Shown here in pieces: positions 34,405-43,208 of a stretch of DNA of 64,000 nt. The notes below the pieces were generated by a model that was not told where the DNA came from, searched no databases, and saw only the letters and a program-made list of their open reading frames with translations. Source of the DNA: UBA8514 sp034933685. GTDB lineage: Bacteria; Bacillota; Clostridia; Lachnospirales; Anaerotignaceae. The stretch is from positions 62,001 to 126,000 of the forward strand of contig JAYFNB010000005.1 of the NCBI GenBank assembly GCA_034933685.1. Direction: 5' to 3'. Made by a program: the position numbers and the translations under genes. Numbering within the stretch: position 1 is the first letter of the stretch; every line of letters begins with the position of its first letter.

Positions 34405-34446
34405 ATATCTTCCTCCCATACGGTTTAAAGTTTTTCCCTGTTTGAG

Positions 34447-34475
34447 TATTATTTGTAACAATAGTGTTTTTATAC
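34447..34475 (-). promoter_or_regulatory. Possible forespore (sigma-F/G-like) promoter of spoVT
   Basis: Minus-strand GTATA (34475-34471), a 17-base spacer, and AATAATA (34453-34447) resemble the forespore consensus (GYATR, about 16-18 bases, CATWWTA) known from Bacillus. It lies about 45 bases upstream of the ATG. No good sigma-A pair is seen here. The remainder of the roughly 320-bp gap to relQ is AT-rich and otherwise plain. Confidence 0.4.
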
Positions 34476-34684
34476 CAAGGCAGACGAGGGAAAAAATGAC
34501 AAAATGCTTTCATTAAAATTTAAATTAACCAAGTCACTAAACATAATATTTACTAAATTGTTTTTATATATTCCCGTTATCTTCCTATTGCAGCACTTTT
34601 TTGACTATTCATAAAGGTTTCTTTATAGCCGCCATTAAAATTTTCTTTATTAATATAAAATTTAAGGTTAATTTAAAGTAGATA

Positions 34685-34693
34685 TGTTATAAT
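34685..34693 (+). promoter_or_regulatory. Extended -10 promoter of relQ
   Basis: TGT plus a perfect TATAAT (34688-34693). The -35 region is poor, so the promoter would depend on the TGn extension. The leader is about 30 nt. Confidence 0.55.
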
Positions 34694-34727
34694 TTGGTAA
34701 ACAAAAGCAAGAAAGGTGATTACATTA

Positions 34728-35348
34728 ATGACACAAGAAAATATATCCATTCAAGCAGAGCATGAATTTTATGGCAGTTCCTATCCTGTTCTTCAGCAAA
34801 CCCTTGAGATGCTTTTAAATTCACTTAAAAATTTAAGCGAAGAACAGAAAACTGCTGGTTTACGTGACCCAATAGAGCACAGCAAGGCACGCATAAAAAC
34901 ATCCGCCAGCATGGCGGAAAAACTTACTCGCAAAGGTTTTCCTGTAAATTCTCAAAATGCCCTTACAAAAGTTTTTGATGCTGTAGGCGTACGTGTTATA
35001 TGCACATTTATGGACGATGTATATTTAATTGCCAACATTCTTAAGGTACAGCCCAACATAGAAATTGTAGAGGAAAAGGATTACATTTCAACGCCAAAAT
35101 CTAATGGCTATCGTAGCTATCACATGATAGTAAAGGCTATGGTTCAAAACCAAATTGTTTATGCAGAAATTCAAATACGCACTATTGCCATGGATTGCTG
35201 GGCAAGCCTTGAGCACCAGCTTAAATATAAGCATGACATACAAAAAGCTGATATGTTTGTGGCAGAGCTTAAGCGATGTGCTGATGAAATCGCCTCTACC
35301 GACATAACGCTGCAAACTATAAGAGACTTAATAAACGAAACAAATTAG
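34728..35348 (+). CDS. Small alarmone synthetase (GTP pyrophosphokinase, RelQ-like)
   Basis: A 206-residue single-domain RelA/SpoT synthetase that makes (p)ppGpp; it has no HD hydrolase, TGS or ACT domain. Family signs are SARIKTSASMAEKLTRKGFP, the synthetase motif FDAVGVRVICTFMDDVYLIA, DYISTPKSNGYRSYHM, and VYAEIQIRTIAMDCWASLEHQLKYK. The usual YRSLH is YRSYH here. I use the ATG at 34728; the ribosome site AGAAAGG is 11 bases upstream, and the in-frame GTG at 34716 abuts that site. A response regulator gene follows 38 bases later. Confidence 0.92.
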   Translation: MTQENISIQAEHEFYGSSYPVLQQTLEMLLNSLKNLSEEQKTAGLRDPIEHSKARIKTSASMAEKLTRKGFPVNSQNALTKVFDAVGVRVICTFMDDVYLIANILKVQPNIEIVEEKDYISTPKSNGYRSYHMIVKAMVQNQIVYAEIQIRTIAMDCWASLEHQLKYKHDIQKADMFVAELKRCADEIASTDITLQTIRDLINETN

Positions 35349-35386
35349 CTTACCATAAAAATTTGAAAAGCGAACGAGGTATTTAT

Positions 35387-36061
35387 ATGAGATTACTGCT
35401 TGCAGAAGATGAAAAAGAACTTTCCAACGCACTGGTTGCTATTTTAAAACACAGCAACTATTCTGTTGATGCCGTCTACGATGGTGCAGACGCTTTAGAA
35501 TATGGTCTTTCCCAAAATTATGATGGAATAATACTAGATATTATGATGCCAAAGATGAATGGAATTGATGTTCTTAAAAACCTGCGCAACCACAATGTAA
35601 CAACCCCTGTACTTATGCTTACGGCAAAAACCGAAATTGAGGATAGAATACACGGCCTTGACATGGGTGCAGACGACTACCTTTCAAAGCCTTTTGCCAT
35701 GGGTGAACTTTTGGCAAGGATACGTGCAATGACAAGGCGAAAAAGCGAGCTTACTTCCAATGTGCTTACTCTTGGCGGAATAAGCCTTAACAGGGCAAAT
35801 TACGAGCTTTCCAATGGCTCAGCCTCCTTCCGTCTTGGCAATAAAGAGTTCCAGATGTTAGAAATGCTAATGAGCAATCCAAACCGTCTTATTTCCACGG
35901 AACAATTTATGGAGCGTATTTGGGGTTGCGAAGCCGAAGCAGATATAAGCGTTGTTTGGGTATATATATCCTACCTGCGAAAAAAGCTTTCCTCCATTAG
36001 CCAAAATATAGAAATAAAAGCCACCCGTGGCGTTGGCTATAGCTTGGAGGAACAGGCATGA
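35387..36061 (+). CDS. OmpR-family response regulator
   Basis: A 224-residue regulator. The receiver domain has the acidic pocket AEDEKE, the phospho-acceptor Asp in IILDIMMPKMNG, Thr in MLTAKTE, and Lys in LSKPFAMGELLARI. The C-terminal winged helix has the wing sequence ATRGVGYSLEE. GAGG precedes the ATG at 35387 by nine bases; the frame extends upstream to 35363 without a site. The stop overlaps the start of the sensor kinase gene (ATGA), so the two are a coupled pair. Confidence 0.93.
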   Translation: MRLLLAEDEKELSNALVAILKHSNYSVDAVYDGADALEYGLSQNYDGIILDIMMPKMNGIDVLKNLRNHNVTTPVLMLTAKTEIEDRIHGLDMGADDYLSKPFAMGELLARIRAMTRRKSELTSNVLTLGGISLNRANYELSNGSASFRLGNKEFQMLEMLMSNPNRLISTEQFMERIWGCEAEADISVVWVYISYLRKKLSSISQNIEIKATRGVGYSLEEQA

Positions 36062-37287
36062 TTAAAAAATTACAGCAAAAATTTGTTTTAATAACCATGA
36101 CATCGCTTTTGCTGGTTTTTGTTATTATCATTGGTGCAATAAATGCAATTAACATTTACCAAATGGATAGAAAAGCAGACAGCGTTATTGCCTTCCTTGC
36201 GGAAAATGACGGTGCCTTCCCAGAATTTGAAAAAAAAGGCAAGCCAAATTCTCCGTTAAGTTTAGACTTTCAGCTAACGGCAGAAACAAGATTTGAAACA
36301 AGATATTTTGTAGTGGAATTTAACCAAGACGGAAGTGCAGCGGAAACCAATGTAAACCACATTGCCGCAATTACCAGCACAGAGGCTCAGGAATATGCAA
36401 CACAAATACTGCTTACAGGCAAAACCAGTGGCTACAGCGATATATATAGGTATAGAGTTATAGATGCCCCAACAGGGGTTATGGTGGTTTTTGTGGACTG
36501 TCATTTACAAATGCAAACACAAACCACTTTTATGCTTGTATCATGTGCAATTGCATTAATAAGCTTTGCAGTTATGTTTATTTTGGTATCCATTTTCTCT
36601 AAAAAAGCAATTAAGCCTGTAATTGAAACATTTGAAAAACAGAAGCAGTTTATTACCGATGCAAGCCATGAAATTAAAACTCCGCTTGCCATCATATCTG
36701 CCAATACCGATGTATTAGAGTTATGCAACGGCAAAAGTGAGTGGACAGATAGCATTCGTAACCAAACAACACGCCTTAGCAGTTTGGTTGCAAATTTGCT
36801 TACGCTTTCTAAAATGGAGGAAGCGCAGCCTCAACTTACGTTTAGTGAATTTTCCCTTAGCAAAGCAGTGGCACAAACAGCGGAACCCTTTAAAACCCTT
36901 GCCCAAACTCAAAACAAACAGGTTGAAATTGATATCCCAACAAACATTAATTTTACAGGGGACGAAAGCAGTATACGTATGCTGATTTCAATTTTAATGG
37001 ACAATGCTATAAAATATGCAAGTGATGATGGTCAAATAAAAATATCTCTGCGTCAGCAAAGTAAGTCCGTACGCCTTGAAGTATTTAACACCTGTGAAAA
37101 CATAGATGAAAAGGAACTTTCTAAGGTTTTTGACAGATTTTATCGCATGGATTCTTCCCGTGCAAGGGAAACGGGTGGTTATGGCATTGGTTTATCCATA
37201 GCAAAGGCCATTGTTCATTCCCATAAAGCAAAAATAACCGCCACCTGTGAACAAGGCAGCGGCGTAAAATTTATAGTTATATTGTAA
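36058..37287 (+). CDS. Sensor histidine kinase, partner of the 35.4-kb regulator
   Basis: A 409-residue kinase. Two membrane helices (about 9-30 and 159-181) bracket an extracytoplasmic sensor of about 125 residues with no domain I recognise. The H-box is DASHEIKTPLAIISA, followed by the N-box (LMDNAIKYASDDG) and G-boxes (FDRFYRMDSSRARETGGYGIGLSIAKAIV). No HAMP domain is evident between the second helix and the H-box. The stop is 19 bases from the end of the convergent lipoprotein gene. Confidence 0.93.
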   Translation: MIKKLQQKFVLITMTSLLLVFVIIIGAINAINIYQMDRKADSVIAFLAENDGAFPEFEKKGKPNSPLSLDFQLTAETRFETRYFVVEFNQDGSAAETNVNHIAAITSTEAQEYATQILLTGKTSGYSDIYRYRVIDAPTGVMVVFVDCHLQMQTQTTFMLVSCAIALISFAVMFILVSIFSKKAIKPVIETFEKQKQFITDASHEIKTPLAIISANTDVLELCNGKSEWTDSIRNQTTRLSSLVANLLTLSKMEEAQPQLTFSEFSLSKAVAQTAEPFKTLAQTQNKQVEIDIPTNINFTGDESSIRMLISILMDNAIKYASDDGQIKISLRQQSKSVRLEVFNTCENIDEKELSKVFDRFYRMDSSRARETGGYGIGLSIAKAIVHSHKAKITATCEQGSGVKFIVIL

Positions 37288-37305
37288 GTATCTTATTGCT
37301 TTAGC

Positions 37306-37875
37306 TTATATTTGATGACTAAAATATAAAGCCTTTATGTATTGCAAGAGATTTTTGCCATATGACCTAAAGTCTATTACAAGACCTTGATCTTTTTGTT
37401 TCAAATCCAATTTTTCAAGGTCTTTTTGGGACTGCAACACTGGTACATCCATTGTGTCAACCTGTTCTTCTGGATAACGAAGGCTGTTGTAGAACACCAC
37501 ATCAAACATATTTCCGCTTACATAATAATTCTCTAGGTCGCAGGATACCACCCGGCCATTAACCATAATAAGCTTTTCGCTTCCATCATTTAGTTTGAAA
37601 CACATGTTAATTTTGTCTCCGCCATCTTCCACTTCTAAATCTTTGGCCTTTCGCCATACACGCATTCTGGAAAAGGACTGGACAACAGAATCTATATCTG
37701 TTGATAAGGTAACACGTTTCTTACTTACATCGTTAGGCTCACTGCCATAATAAATATCCACGCTTTCAATTTCAGATGCATCAAAATCCATTACACTACT
37801 GCCTTTTTTATATTCGCAACCGCCAAATGCCATAACAATTAGCATTAAAACAGCTATAAAAATATTTTTTTTCAT
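37306..37875 (-). CDS. Putative lipoprotein of unknown function
   Basis: A 189-residue protein with a lipoprotein signal MKKNIFIAVLMLIVMAFGGC; Cys20 is the predicted anchor. The mature part is acidic with alternating strands (SEIESVDIYYGSEPNDVSKKRVTLS, DKINMCFKLNDGSEKLIMVNGRVVS), which suggests a small beta-domain. I recognise no family. The ATG follows GGGGGGTC. It faces the sensor kinase gene tail to tail with almost no gap, so the two transcripts likely overlap. Confidence 0.8.
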   Translation of the reverse strand: MKKNIFIAVLMLIVMAFGGCEYKKGSSVMDFDASEIESVDIYYGSEPNDVSKKRVTLSTDIDSVVQSFSRMRVWRKAKDLEVEDGGDKINMCFKLNDGSEKLIMVNGRVVSCDLENYYVSGNMFDVVFYNSLRYPEEQVDTMDVPVLQSQKDLEKLDLKQKDQGLVIDFRSYGKNLLQYIKALYFSHQI

Positions 37876-38045
37876 TATGACCCCCCGATTGTACACTTTA
37901 AATTATATGCATTACACTAATTGTTAATTATCACATTTCATTGTATCAGAAAAAATTTCTAATTTCAATCAAAAACAATTACAATATGCATTTTTTGTGA
38001 TACAATTATTCTAAAATATAACTAAGAAGTCTAAAGGGGAAAATC

Positions 38046-38921
38046 ATGTCTAAAAAAACAAAGGGAATTATGTTCATTCTTATGTCTGCATTCTGTTTTT
38101 CAATGATGAATACATTTGTTAAACTTTCTGGAGACTTGCCACCAATGCAAAAAAGCTTTTTCCGTAACATTGTTGCATTTTTCGTTGCTTTTTTTGTTTT
38201 AATTCGTTCTGAAGAAAAATTTAAATTTAATATGGAGAATTTGCCTTCACTTTTAGCTCGTTCCATTGCCGGAACCATAGGCATTTTTTGCAACTTTTAT
38301 TCTGTCGACCATTTACTGCTTTCCGATGCAAATATGCTGAACAAGCTTTCACCGTTTTTTGCTATTCTTGCCTCCTACTTTCTGCTGAAAGAACGTGTAT
38401 CACCTATGCAGATAATTTCAATTATTATTGCATTTATAGGCAGTATTTTTATAATAAAACCATCTTACTCTGCGTTTAGTTCCAGTTTCCCTGCACTGAT
38501 TGGTTTGCTTGGTGGAGCAACCGCAGGAATTGCCTATACATTTGTAAGGAAATTAGGGAACCGTGGTGAGAGAGGCCCTTTTATAGTTTTATTTTTCTCT
38601 GGTTTTTCATGTTTGACAGCAATACCGTTTTTTGCCTTTAATTACCACCCGATGACACCCTTGCAAACATTTTATCTTCTAATGACAGGTGTTTGTGCCT
38701 CAGGCGGTCAGTTTGCCATTACAAATGCATATTTTAATGCACCCGCAAAGGAAATATCTATATTCGATTACTCTCAAGTTATATTTGCCGCCCTTACGGG
38801 ACTTTTGCTTTTTAATCAATTCCCAGATGTTTACAGCGTTATAGGCTATATACTTATATGCGGAATATCAATAATTACTTTTTTACGAAATAAAAAAGAA
38901 GAAACTATTGTAAGCGTGTAG
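38046..38921 (+). CDS. DMT-superfamily transporter (EamA)
   Basis: A 291-residue carrier with ten predicted helices in two EamA repeats, the first starting ILMSAFCFSMMNTFVKLSGDLPPMQKSFFRN and the second near GLLGGATAGIAYTFVRKLG. RamA/EamA proteins export or import metabolites; the substrate is unknown. The ATG is preceded by AAAGGGGAAA. It is convergent with holA, with the stops separated by 16 bases. Confidence 0.9.
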   Translation: MSKKTKGIMFILMSAFCFSMMNTFVKLSGDLPPMQKSFFRNIVAFFVAFFVLIRSEEKFKFNMENLPSLLARSIAGTIGIFCNFYSVDHLLLSDANMLNKLSPFFAILASYFLLKERVSPMQIISIIIAFIGSIFIIKPSYSAFSSSFPALIGLLGGATAGIAYTFVRKLGNRGERGPFIVLFFSGFSCLTAIPFFAFNYHPMTPLQTFYLLMTGVCASGGQFAITNAYFNAPAKEISIFDYSQVIFAALTGLLLFNQFPDVYSVIGYILICGISIITFLRNKKEETIVSV

Positions 38922-38934
38922 GCAAAATCTACAC
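38916..38934. terminator. Short hairpin across the convergent stops of the EamA gene and holA
   Basis: GTGTAG pairs with CTACAC over a 7-nt loop, and the plus-strand stem contains the EamA stop codon. The tails are only weakly T-rich, so termination here is uncertain. Confidence 0.4.
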
Positions 38935-38937
38935 ACT

Positions 38938-39927
38938 TTAATTACTATATTTAATAACAATCATTTCCGCCGCTAAATCATCTTTTATTTTTCCTGTTTT
39001 AATACCTATATCAGCTTCAAGACAATCCTTCATGGCCTCTTTCAGGGTTTCAATTGTAAAGTTTTTTGCCTGCGCAATGCATTTTCTAATAACAAAATCC
39101 TTTTGCCCAAGTGCACTTGCAATATTCGTCTGAGGAGTGCCCGCTTCAAGCAATACTCTGCATTGCAGCATAAGCCTGAACTGTCTGGTTATCATGGTAA
39201 GTATCATCATAGGCGCATCCTTCGCCATAAGCATACCACGGTAAATCTCTACTGCCCTGTCAGTTTTCCGCTGACCAATTGCGTCCACCAAATCAAACAC
39301 TTTTGCTTCTAAGCTTCTGGTGCATATTTCATCAATATCATGTATGGTAACAGTAGTGTTTTCGCCCTTAAATGTGGCAAGCTTGCCTAGTTCACTTTCG
39401 GCATTTTCCATGCCACTGCCTATGCACCCAAAAAAATAAACTGCTGTTTTAGAATCCATCTCCACCCCACTGCGTTTAAGCAGTTTTTGCGCCCAAGTAA
39501 TAAGTTCCTTTTCTTCTGGAGTTTTAAATTCAACGCCACGCCCTGCTTTTGCCACCACTTTATACAACCTTCCCCTTTTGTCAACCTCGTCTTCAATAAA
39601 CACAAGGCAAGTACTTTGTGGTATTTGTTCAATATAGTCAGCAATTTGTTCACTGTCATTTTTTCGTCCAGCCTTAAACAACTTGCTGTCCTTAACAAGT
39701 ATCAACCTTTTCTCGGCAAAAAACGGCATGGTTTCAGCGGCATCAATAACGCTGTTTACATCTGCTTCTCCGTTAAAAATGCTAATGTTCATATCTCCAG
39801 AAATGTCGTTGGCAAATTCCTGTTTAAGTCTATTTTCGTACTGCTTTTTAAGGTATTGCTCAGTTCCATAAAAAATATAACAACGGCTAAGATTACCTGT
39901 TTTTATTTCGTCCCATAGCTTTTTCAT
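38938..39927 (-). CDS. holA: DNA polymerase III delta subunit
   Basis: HolA is the clamp-opening subunit of the clamp loader. The 329-residue protein starts LWDEIKTGNLSRCYIFYGTEQYLKKQYENRLK and has EKRLILVKDSKLFK, FKTPEEKELITWAQKLLKRSG and the C-terminal helical collar. It follows comEC after three bases, with its ribosome site inside the end of comEC. This comEC-holA adjacency is also seen in Bacillus (comEC-yqeN). Confidence 0.93.
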   Translation of the reverse strand: MKKLWDEIKTGNLSRCYIFYGTEQYLKKQYENRLKQEFANDISGDMNISIFNGEADVNSVIDAAETMPFFAEKRLILVKDSKLFKAGRKNDSEQIADYIEQIPQSTCLVFIEDEVDKRGRLYKVVAKAGRGVEFKTPEEKELITWAQKLLKRSGVEMDSKTAVYFFGCIGSGMENAESELGKLATFKGENTTVTIHDIDEICTRSLEAKVFDLVDAIGQRKTDRAVEIYRGMLMAKDAPMMILTMITRQFRLMLQCRVLLEAGTPQTNIASALGQKDFVIRKCIAQAKNFTIETLKEAMKDCLEADIGIKTGKIKDDLAAEMIVIKYSN

Positions 39928-39930
39928 ATC

Positions 39931-42228
39931 TTACCTCTTCATAGTTTTTATATTCATGTCTTTTCCATCGGTTGTAATGGTAATGCACCCATACCTTGGC
40001 GTTGTATATATGGTTGCCTGTGTATCTTCAATTCTCCAAAGTGTTTCAATATTTGGATGCCCATATTTATTATTTTTACCGCAGGATATGACCGCCGTTT
40101 CTGCCCCTACAGCTTCCAAAAATTTTTCAGTCGAAGAATTTTTAGAACCATGATGAGACACCTTCAACACATCTGACCTAATGTCTGCACCACTTAGCAT
40201 AAGTATCATTTCGTCCTGACCTTCCATATCTCCAGTAAATAAAATGGATTTTTCTCCTATGCATAACTTTAACACAAGAGAACCATGATTGTCATTATTG
40301 TCATCAATAATTTTAGTGTCATATGGATATAAACATTCCATGGTTGTTTCACTATTTATAACCGCTTCTTCACCGGCATCAATATAGTTAACCTGTGTTC
40401 CGCGCCAATTTGCAAGCTGTGTTATAAAATTATAAAGGCTACTATCCGCCCATTGATAATTTGATAAATACACATTTTCAACATCATAAAAAGCAATTAG
40501 CTCTGCGCACCCCGTGGCGTGGTCTGTATCCATATGGGTAATAAATACCCCATCTACCGTTTTTATTCCACGGCTTTCTAAGTAGGGAATAACGCACTTT
40601 TTCCCTGTATTATTGCCAAAAGCGGTTTCAGCTTTACCTCCGCCGTCTATTATGTAGGTTTTGTTGTCATATGTGTGTATAACTGCGCAATCTCCTTGCC
40701 CAACATCAATAAATGCCACATCTGTATTTTTTGTTATAAGCCTGTTGCCTGTTATAAGTAGTAACAGTACCATAAGATTTATACTAAACGCAACTCTTTG
40801 CCCTTTAAAGCGCCAAAAAAATATAATTAGAAGAAGTATGTAATAAAGAACAATTCCAGTTATTGATGGTCTTCCTGTAAGCACTGTGGAAAAAGGAATT
40901 GCCGTAAAAAATCTGCAAGTTTCCTCATAAATTTTTAGTATTACAAACACTGTTCCTCCAAAAAAAGACGCTCCCTGTATCCATGCCAGTCCCAGAAGTC
41001 CGGAAATCATAGCAAAACCAACAAGTACACCTATAAGAGGAAGAACAATAAGGTTTGCAAAACAGCCAAAAAGAGGAATACTATAAAAATGCCAAGCAAT
41101 AATGGGAAAAGATATCAAATTCACAACTATACCTGTTTTAATTCCGTAAATCAACTTTTCCTTAAATGAATGCCCATCCATTACAAATTTGCCAGCCAAA
41201 ATAAGTCCGCCAGATGTAATAAAGCTAAGTTGAAAATTCACATCCCACAATTGATATGGGTGTATTGCCAAAATAACTATTGCCGCCAAACCAAGTGAAT
41301 TAAACACATCAACATCGCGGTAAATTATGTTTCCAAAAAGCATTATTTCCATCATTATAACTGCGCGAACTACAGCAATTTTTCCACCAGCAAACACAGC
41401 GTATCCTAAAAGCAACGCCATAACCACTGCAGAAGAAATTCTTTTATTCATACCAATGCATTTTTGCAGTATAAACAATATGAAAAAAGCTAGTATTCCT
41501 GTATGTAATCCTGAAACTGCTAAAATATGTGCAATGCCTGTATCTCCATAAAGACTTCTAATATCTTCGTCTAAACCAGATGTATCTCCCGTTACCATGG
41601 CTTTAACAAGACCTGCTTGAGTTTGTGGAAATATTCTTTCATAAACCTTATTTATTTTTTCTCTGAAACTCGCTATGCTTTCCAATATAGTTTTATTCTC
41701 ACCGTACTTGGTAACTTTGTCTGCAAACATTTGGTAGTGTATTCCTCTAGCATTGGCATATGCCAGCTGATTAAATCCTCCTGGATTATTGGGTTTTTGA
41801 GGTCGACTGATACTTCCTCTCACTGCAATTAAATCTCCTTGTTTAACTAAAACCCCTTCATCTAAAAGTACCTGTATTTTGTATTCTTGGATATTGATTT
41901 TTCCATCAAAGTAAATCTCATCTGCTTTCAGAATCAACATCTGCCTGTTGGATTTTGTAATACTTGTGCTTTCCACAATGCCTCGTGCACCGGCAATTCC
42001 ATCATAATTGGGTAAATTTATATCTGACTGCAATAATGCCAAACCACCCATTAAAACAAAAACAGGTAGCGCCAGCACAAAATATGTTTTTACACTTTGT
42101 TTCTGTGTTTTTGCATAGCAAATAATGCATACCAAAAAAAGGGCGGCATATCCCCATATAGGAATATACCGTCCACAAATTAAGCCTGCTATAAAGAACA
42201 TTGCACCCAGTAAAAAAGGACGCTTCAT
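39931..42228 (-). CDS. comEC: DNA uptake channel protein ComEC/Rec2
   Basis: ComEC forms the membrane channel through which single-stranded DNA enters in transformation. The 765-residue protein has the N-terminal helices, a soluble OB-like part, the competence helix bundle (DTGIAHILAVSGLHTGILA), and a C-terminal metallo-beta-lactamase domain with VFITHMDTDHATGC and SHHGSKNS. It is full length and intact. Upstream in the same run are gerM, a kinase, a regulator and comEA. Intact comEC and comEA suggest a possible transformation system, but the pilus genes are not in view. Confidence 0.94.
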   Translation of the reverse strand: MKRPFLLGAMFFIAGLICGRYIPIWGYAALFLVCIICYAKTQKQSVKTYFVLALPVFVLMGGLALLQSDINLPNYDGIAGARGIVESTSITKSNRQMLILKADEIYFDGKINIQEYKIQVLLDEGVLVKQGDLIAVRGSISRPQKPNNPGGFNQLAYANARGIHYQMFADKVTKYGENKTILESIASFREKINKVYERIFPQTQAGLVKAMVTGDTSGLDEDIRSLYGDTGIAHILAVSGLHTGILAFFILFILQKCIGMNKRISSAVVMALLLGYAVFAGGKIAVVRAVIMMEIMLFGNIIYRDVDVFNSLGLAAIVILAIHPYQLWDVNFQLSFITSGGLILAGKFVMDGHSFKEKLIYGIKTGIVVNLISFPIIAWHFYSIPLFGCFANLIVLPLIGVLVGFAMISGLLGLAWIQGASFFGGTVFVILKIYEETCRFFTAIPFSTVLTGRPSITGIVLYYILLLIIFFWRFKGQRVAFSINLMVLLLLITGNRLITKNTDVAFIDVGQGDCAVIHTYDNKTYIIDGGGKAETAFGNNTGKKCVIPYLESRGIKTVDGVFITHMDTDHATGCAELIAFYDVENVYLSNYQWADSSLYNFITQLANWRGTQVNYIDAGEEAVINSETTMECLYPYDTKIIDDNNDNHGSLVLKLCIGEKSILFTGDMEGQDEMILMLSGADIRSDVLKVSHHGSKNSSTEKFLEAVGAETAVISCGKNNKYGHPNIETLWRIEDTQATIYTTPRYGCITITTDGKDMNIKTMKR

Positions 42229-42236
42229 ATTATCAC

Positions 42237-43193
42237 CTATTGCTTTTCTTCAGAAAAGTTATAGGGCTCAAATGGCTTTCCAAACTCCAGATGACCCTTA
42301 AATTCATCTTGTTTTTCACCTTCAATAAGGAATTGAACTTTTTCTACATCCTTCAGCTCCGCCAACGAATTTACTATGGAATACACTGTAAAAGTTTCCC
42401 CTGTTGAACCGCCGCCATGTTTGCTTACAAACTCTTCACTTAAGTCAACATAACATATTCCGTCCGCCGTTTTTATATTGCGTATTTTCGTTTCAGGTGG
42501 AACCGTTGCCACATGCCCAGCCTCTTTAGGTCCAATTATAAGCTGTTCAAGTATATATTTTTCCACAGGCTGGTTGGGATTTACCTCCACCCTTCGTTCC
42601 TCCGTCACAAGCGCAGTTGCATCTTCATTAGCAAAATACAGTGTCAGCACTCTGGTGGAATTTGTTGGTTCTGCCTCTATTTGTGCATCTACAATAAGGT
42701 CATCTCTGCCCATTGGGCCAAAGGGTTCTCCGTTGGTTTTAGCAAGCGGTATTCCTTCAACCAAAATTTCAACTTCGTCTACAAAGTAAAAACCTGTGAA
42801 CGTCCAAACCAATGCCGCCCTGCAAAACATTTCTTCTCCAGTTTTCATGTTACTGTAATTATTTGATACATTAATTGTTACAATGCCGTCATTAAGAGAA
42901 ATATCCAGTATTTGAAGATTTGCAGGTATTGCAGACACTAAGGTTTCACTTTTAGGTGCAGTTTTAAGCTCTATCGCTGCATTGGTGAGCATTTCCAAAA
43001 GGGTTTTGCCACCTATAACATGCTGCTCTGTTTTAAGAGTAGAACTCTCTACCTCCACATAGTATATATCCTGTGTTAAATTAATAGGTTCGCCAGAAGT
43101 ATTCTTATCCTCGCCCTTTAGTGCAGACATTGCAAAAACACCAGCAAGAATTAAAACAACAATAATAATATATATATAATTTCTTTTTTTCAA
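42237..43193 (-). CDS. GerM-domain membrane protein
   Basis: A 318-residue protein with one N-terminal membrane helix (about 6-24) and two GerMN domains. The first has LLEMLTNAAIELKTAPKSETLVSAIPANLQILDISLNDGIVTINVS; the second has KYILEQLIIGPKEAGHVATVPPETKIRNIKTADGICYVDLSEEFV. GerM proteins act in spore formation and germination in Bacillus, but GerMN domains also occur in vegetative envelope proteins. The start is TTG with AGGAGG eight bases upstream. It follows the sensor kinase by 15 bases and precedes comEC by eight. Confidence 0.88.
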   Translation of the reverse strand: MKKRNYIYIIIVVLILAGVFAMSALKGEDKNTSGEPINLTQDIYYVEVESSTLKTEQHVIGGKTLLEMLTNAAIELKTAPKSETLVSAIPANLQILDISLNDGIVTINVSNNYSNMKTGEEMFCRAALVWTFTGFYFVDEVEILVEGIPLAKTNGEPFGPMGRDDLIVDAQIEAEPTNSTRVLTLYFANEDATALVTEERRVEVNPNQPVEKYILEQLIIGPKEAGHVATVPPETKIRNIKTADGICYVDLSEEFVSKHGGGSTGETFTVYSIVNSLAELKDVEKVQFLIEGEKQDEFKGHLEFGKPFEPYNFSEEKQ

Positions 43194-43208
43194 TAACAGT
43201 ACCTCCTT

